7,386 bases of DNA from Ignavibacteriota bacterium (GTDB lineage Bacteria; Bacteroidota; Ignavibacteria; Tepidaquicellales; Tepidaquicellaceae), in the NCBI GenBank assembly GCA_003135995.1, contig PNBM01000161.1, positions 25,028 to 32,413 of the forward strand, read 5' to 3'. The notes below the pieces were generated by a model. That model did not search any database. It was not told the origin of the DNA and saw nothing but the letters and a program-made list of their open reading frames with translations. This document shows, piece after piece, positions 6,493 to 7,386 of the stretch (position 1 is the first letter of the stretch; each line of letters opens with the position of its first letter). The position numbers and the translations under genes are program-made.

Positions 6493-6511
6493 AAATTGAA
6501 TCGCTCAATTT
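6493..6511. repeat. Perfect 7-bp hairpin upstream of the frameshifted small gene
   Basis: AAATTGA (6493-6499) and TCAATTT (6505-6511) are exact reverse complements around the 5-base loop ATCGC, ending 28 bases before the ATG at 6540. No T-run follows on the plus strand, so it looks more like an operator or leader hairpin than a terminator. The 201-base gap 6339-6539 holds nothing else I can support. Confidence 0.4.
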
Positions 6512-6539
6512 CGAGATAACTAAATAAGGGTAAATTACA

Positions 6540-6715
6540 ATGGAAGTCAAAATAGAGATGGAAAGCTTATCATCGTTATTGATTTACAGGAGCCAACTCC
6601 CAGTGCATCCGGTAAAACTCTAGTGATAGCAACTACACACGGAAACGTGCCAACAGAATGTGTAATCGATGGCAAGAAAGTTGTAATTGGTTTGAATGCT
6701 TACATAAAGAAATAA
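6540..6715 (+). pseudogene. Conserved small protein gene (about 58 residues) broken by a one-base frameshift
   Basis: The ATG at 6540 reads MEVKIE and then leaves the coding frame, ending at TAG 6621-6623 with no family resemblance. In the -1 frame from 6557 the sequence reads DGKLIIVIDL, then PSASGKTLVIATTHGN, then VIDGKKVVIGLNAYIKK, ending at TAA 6713-6715. That frame has no ATG, GTG or TTG in front of the conserved part; its upstream stop is at 6521-6523. Restoring one base within the GA at 6555-6556 joins the halves into a 58-residue protein with the layout of a short conserved family I recognise from many bacteria and phages (a polar N-terminal strand, then SGKTLVVA-T-x-GN, then GLNAYI). 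The function of that family is unknown to me. No slippery heptamer is present, so a real deletion or a sequencing error is likelier than programmed frameshifting. AAGGG sits about 9 bases before the ATG as a possible Shine-Dalgarno. Confidence 0.72.
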
Positions 6716-6752
6716 AATTTGCATGTGAGTTATACCAAAAAAGATTTCTGAT

Positions 6753-7052
6753 TTAAATTCTCCGCGTATGTTTTTTAATTATCAAATTAATTTGATTTTC
6801 TATGTAGTCAATTCTTTTTAACTTATATTGTTCATTTGCTTCTTCATTTAATCTCTTAGAATTTTCTTCTATAAATTTTTTCAGGCTAATCATTGGAATT
6901 TTTATTCGATTACCGATTACAATTACTTTAATCATCCCTTCGTTAATCAATTTCTTTACTACCTCATGTCTTATTTTAAGTAATTTTCTTGCTTCGTTGA
7001 TAGATAACAATTTAAGGTCATCGATGTTATTTGAATTTTCAAATGAATTCAA
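6753..7052 (-). CDS. Excisionase/MerR-like helix-turn-helix DNA-binding protein
   Basis: The 99-residue protein has a winged-helix core at about 14-65: KLLSINEARKLLKIRHEVVKKLI, then the wing IKVIVIGNRIKIPMISLKKFIEEN. This is the HTH_17 (excisionase family) pattern: a helix-turn-helix opened by 'SINEAAKLL', a short beta wing with G-x-R-x-x-I-P, and a helix 'xxLxxFIEEN'. Residues 66-99 are a charged helical tail (NEEANEQYKLKRIDYIENQ) that could mediate dimerisation. Family members act as recombination directionality factors or as small regulators. The start is TTG at 7052, chosen because AAAGGA (7064-7059) lies 6 bases upstream and an in-frame TAA directly precedes it. The gene converges on the frameshifted small gene (37-base gap, no obvious terminator). 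No integrase is in the window, so the excisionase role is inference; a transcription regulator is equally possible. Confidence 0.78.
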   Translation of the reverse strand: MNSFENSNNIDDLKLLSINEARKLLKIRHEVVKKLINEGMIKVIVIGNRIKIPMISLKKFIEENSKRLNEEANEQYKLKRIDYIENQINLIIKKHTRRI

Positions 7053-7058
7053 TTAAAA

Positions 7059-7064
7059 TCCTTT
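7059..7064 (-). promoter_or_regulatory. Ribosome binding site deciding the TTG start of the helix-turn-helix gene
   Basis: On the minus strand AAAGGA is followed by a 6-base spacer and TTG at 7052. It supports a non-ATG start that would otherwise be doubtful, since the first in-frame ATG is at residue 40, inside the DNA-binding domain. Most other genes in the window lack such a site. Confidence 0.6.
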
Positions 7065-7068
7065 CTTT

Positions 7069-7110
7069 TTATGATAGTAAAAATACTATTCTGTTTTCTG
7101 AGATAAACAT
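7069..7110 (-). CDS. Candidate 13-residue leader peptide upstream of the helix-turn-helix gene
   Basis: On the minus strand ATG at 7110 opens a 13-codon frame reading MFISENRIVFLLS, ending TAA at 7069, 16 bases before the TTG of the helix-turn-helix gene. It has the best Shine-Dalgarno in the window: AGGAG at 7120-7116, preceded by an A-run, with a 5-base spacer. The second half of the frame overlaps a hairpin (7074-7089). It is too short for homology evidence. I infer a leader peptide whose translation could change access to the next ribosome binding site, or couple translation into the downstream gene. Alternatively it is the remnant of a longer reading frame. Confidence 0.4.
   Translation of the reverse strand: MFISENRIVFLLS
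7074..7089 (-). promoter_or_regulatory. Hairpin inside the leader frame, just before the downstream ribosome binding site
   Basis: ATAGTA and TACTAT pair perfectly around a 4-base loop (AAAA on plus, UUUU in the minus-strand transcript). It covers the last codons of the 13-codon leader frame and ends 9 bases before the AAAGGA of the helix-turn-helix gene. A ribosome finishing the leader would melt it. It could equally be a double-stranded operator. Confidence 0.4.
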
Positions 7111-7166
7111 TTTGACTCCTTTTTTAATTAATATTTTCATAAATTAATATAAGTTTTTTGAAAAAT

Positions 7167-7175
7167 ATTATAACA
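7167..7175 (-). promoter_or_regulatory. Extended -10 promoter box for the leader/helix-turn-helix transcript
   Basis: On the minus strand TGTTATAAT gives a consensus TATAAT (7172-7167) with the TG of an extended -10 one base upstream. No good -35 hexamer is present at the usual distance; that position falls in or beside the 11-bp repeats. A start near 7160 would leave about 40 bases before the leader Shine-Dalgarno, a sensible geometry. TATAAT-like words are frequent in A+T-rich DNA. Confidence 0.4.
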
Positions 7176-7184
7176 ATCATTGAC

Positions 7185-7217
7185 GGTTTTTGTGCTTTTT
7201 TTGTGCTAATTTTGTGC
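7185..7217. repeat. Three 11-bp phased repeats ending in TTTTGTGC
   Basis: Three consecutive 11-base units (7185-7195, 7196-7206, 7207-7217) each end in TTTTGTGC: GG-TTTTTGTGC, TT-TTTTTGTGC and TA-ATTTTGTGC. Read on the minus strand they are GCACAAAA units. The 11-base period keeps every site on the same face of the helix, the hallmark of cooperative protein binding. They lie 10-50 bases upstream of the -10 box, over its -35 region, so they could be operators or activator sites for that promoter, or excisionase/integrase arm-type sites of an element. Confidence 0.6.
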
Positions 7218-7256
7218 AAAAGCAGAAACACTGAGGTCAATTTAGACCGTTTTTTG

Positions 7257-7291
7257 AGGTTTTTAAAAGGCAGGGATTTTTCAAAAAACCT
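7257..7291. repeat. 8-bp inverted repeat before the tRNA gene
   Basis: AGGTTTTT (7257-7264) and AAAAACCT (7284-7291) are exact reverse complements with a 19-base loop. A weaker stem, GGTC/GACC, lies just upstream (7235-7248). No plus-strand gene reads into it at close range and no T-run follows the second arm, so a terminator role is doubtful. Confidence 0.3.
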
Positions 7292-7310
7292 GAAAAGATG
7301 ACTAAAAAGT

Positions 7311-7338
7311 TTGATTTTTGAATGTTATATTAAGTTTT
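7311..7338 (+). promoter_or_regulatory. Candidate promoter for tRNA-Pro (TTG-N17-TAAGTTTT)
   Basis: TTG (7311-7313) and TAAGTTTT (7331-7338) are spaced by 17 bases, the same spacing as the candidate before the OmpA-family gene and close to the Bacteroidota TAnnTTTG consensus. The box ends 9 bases before the mature tRNA 5' end, leaving room only for a very short precursor leader. The last base differs from consensus. Confidence 0.35.
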
Positions 7339-7347
7339 TATAAGATT

Positions 7348-7386
7348 CGGGATGTAGCGTAGCCCGGTAGCGCGCTTCGTTCGGGA
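7348..7386 (+). tRNA. tRNA-Pro (anticodon CGG), 3' half outside window
   Basis: The last 39 bases match the 5' half of a bacterial proline tRNA. The acceptor strand is CGGGATG (7348-7354), then TA, a D arm GCGT-AGCCCGGTA-GCGC, base 26 G, the anticodon stem strand CTTCG (7375-7379) and a full 7-base loop TTCGGGA (7380-7386). Loop positions 34-36 read CGG, which decodes CCG proline codons; G37 follows as usual. The window stops exactly at loop position 38, so the 3' stem strand, T arm, acceptor 3' strand and CCA cannot be checked. Confidence 0.93.

Noticed and set aside
6540..6623. Programmed -1 frameshifting in the small gene
   Set aside because: No X XXY YYZ slippery heptamer and no strong downstream structure at the shift point; a simple deletion or base-call error is likelier.
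4503..7195. TTGACGGTTTTTG shared (in inverse orientation) between about 4504-4516 and 7180-7192 as possible recombination sites
   Set aside because: A single 13-base A+T-leaning match between strands is about what chance gives in a window this long, and the flanks do not match.
7185..7217. CRISPR array
   Set aside because: Units are only 11 bases with no spacers, so this is a tandem binding-site-like repeat.
7348..7386. Attachment site at the tRNA for an element to its left
   Set aside because: Integrases normally use the tRNA 3' end, which lies to the right of the window. No copy of a tRNA 3' end is seen at 6339-7347.

Overview
The window is A+T-rich (by eye roughly two thirds A+T) and probably comes from the Bacteroidota/Chlorobi (FCB) side of the bacteria. 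Several things suggest this: export signals ending just before a glutamine (ASA|QQ, ALG|Q, LHS|Q); an OmpA-family protein with the PD40 propeller, carboxypeptidase-regulatory and OmpA layout common in that group; a small secreted protein that looks like a type IX secretion C-terminal domain; mostly no Shine-Dalgarno sites; and two TTG-N17-TAnnTTT(G/T) promoter-like sites. An Ignavibacteria-like relative is as plausible as a true Bacteroidota, and the sequence alone cannot decide.

Layout. 1-1209: 3' part of a PQQ-type beta-propeller gene cut by the left edge. 1210-1503: gap with a GC-rich palindromic repeat fragment and a candidate promoter. 1504-3039: OmpA-family envelope protein. 3121-3954: VanW-family protein with a TTG start. 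3992-4372: 126-residue secreted protein resembling a lone T9SS sorting domain, followed by a short frame (4380-4475) that repeats its C-terminal tail. 4691-5506: exported zinc peptidase of family M15. 5507-5858: gap with weak coding-like remnants. 5859-6338: secreted protein of unknown function. All of these are on the plus strand and have an envelope or export theme: peptidoglycan binding (OmpA), peptidoglycan cleavage (M15), and VanW, whose biochemical role is unknown.

The right-hand kilobase is different. At 6540-6715 a small gene of a family I recognise as a widespread conserved short protein is broken by a one-base frameshift. At 6753-7052 on the minus strand lies an excisionase/MerR-like helix-turn-helix gene with a TTG start and a good Shine-Dalgarno. 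It is preceded by a 13-codon leader frame with an even better Shine-Dalgarno, a hairpin inside that leader, an extended -10 box, and three GTGC-ending repeats spaced exactly 11 bp apart over the -35 region. The window ends 39 bases into a tRNA-Pro(CGG) gene on the plus strand. I read this stretch as the regulatory end of a decayed or small mobile element beside a tRNA. No integrase is visible, and the tRNA points so that its 3' end, the usual integration target, lies outside the window.

I did not find a clear new multi-gene system. The points most worth following up are the leader/operator arrangement upstream of the helix-turn-helix gene, the frameshifted small gene, and the tail-duplicated T9SS-like small protein.
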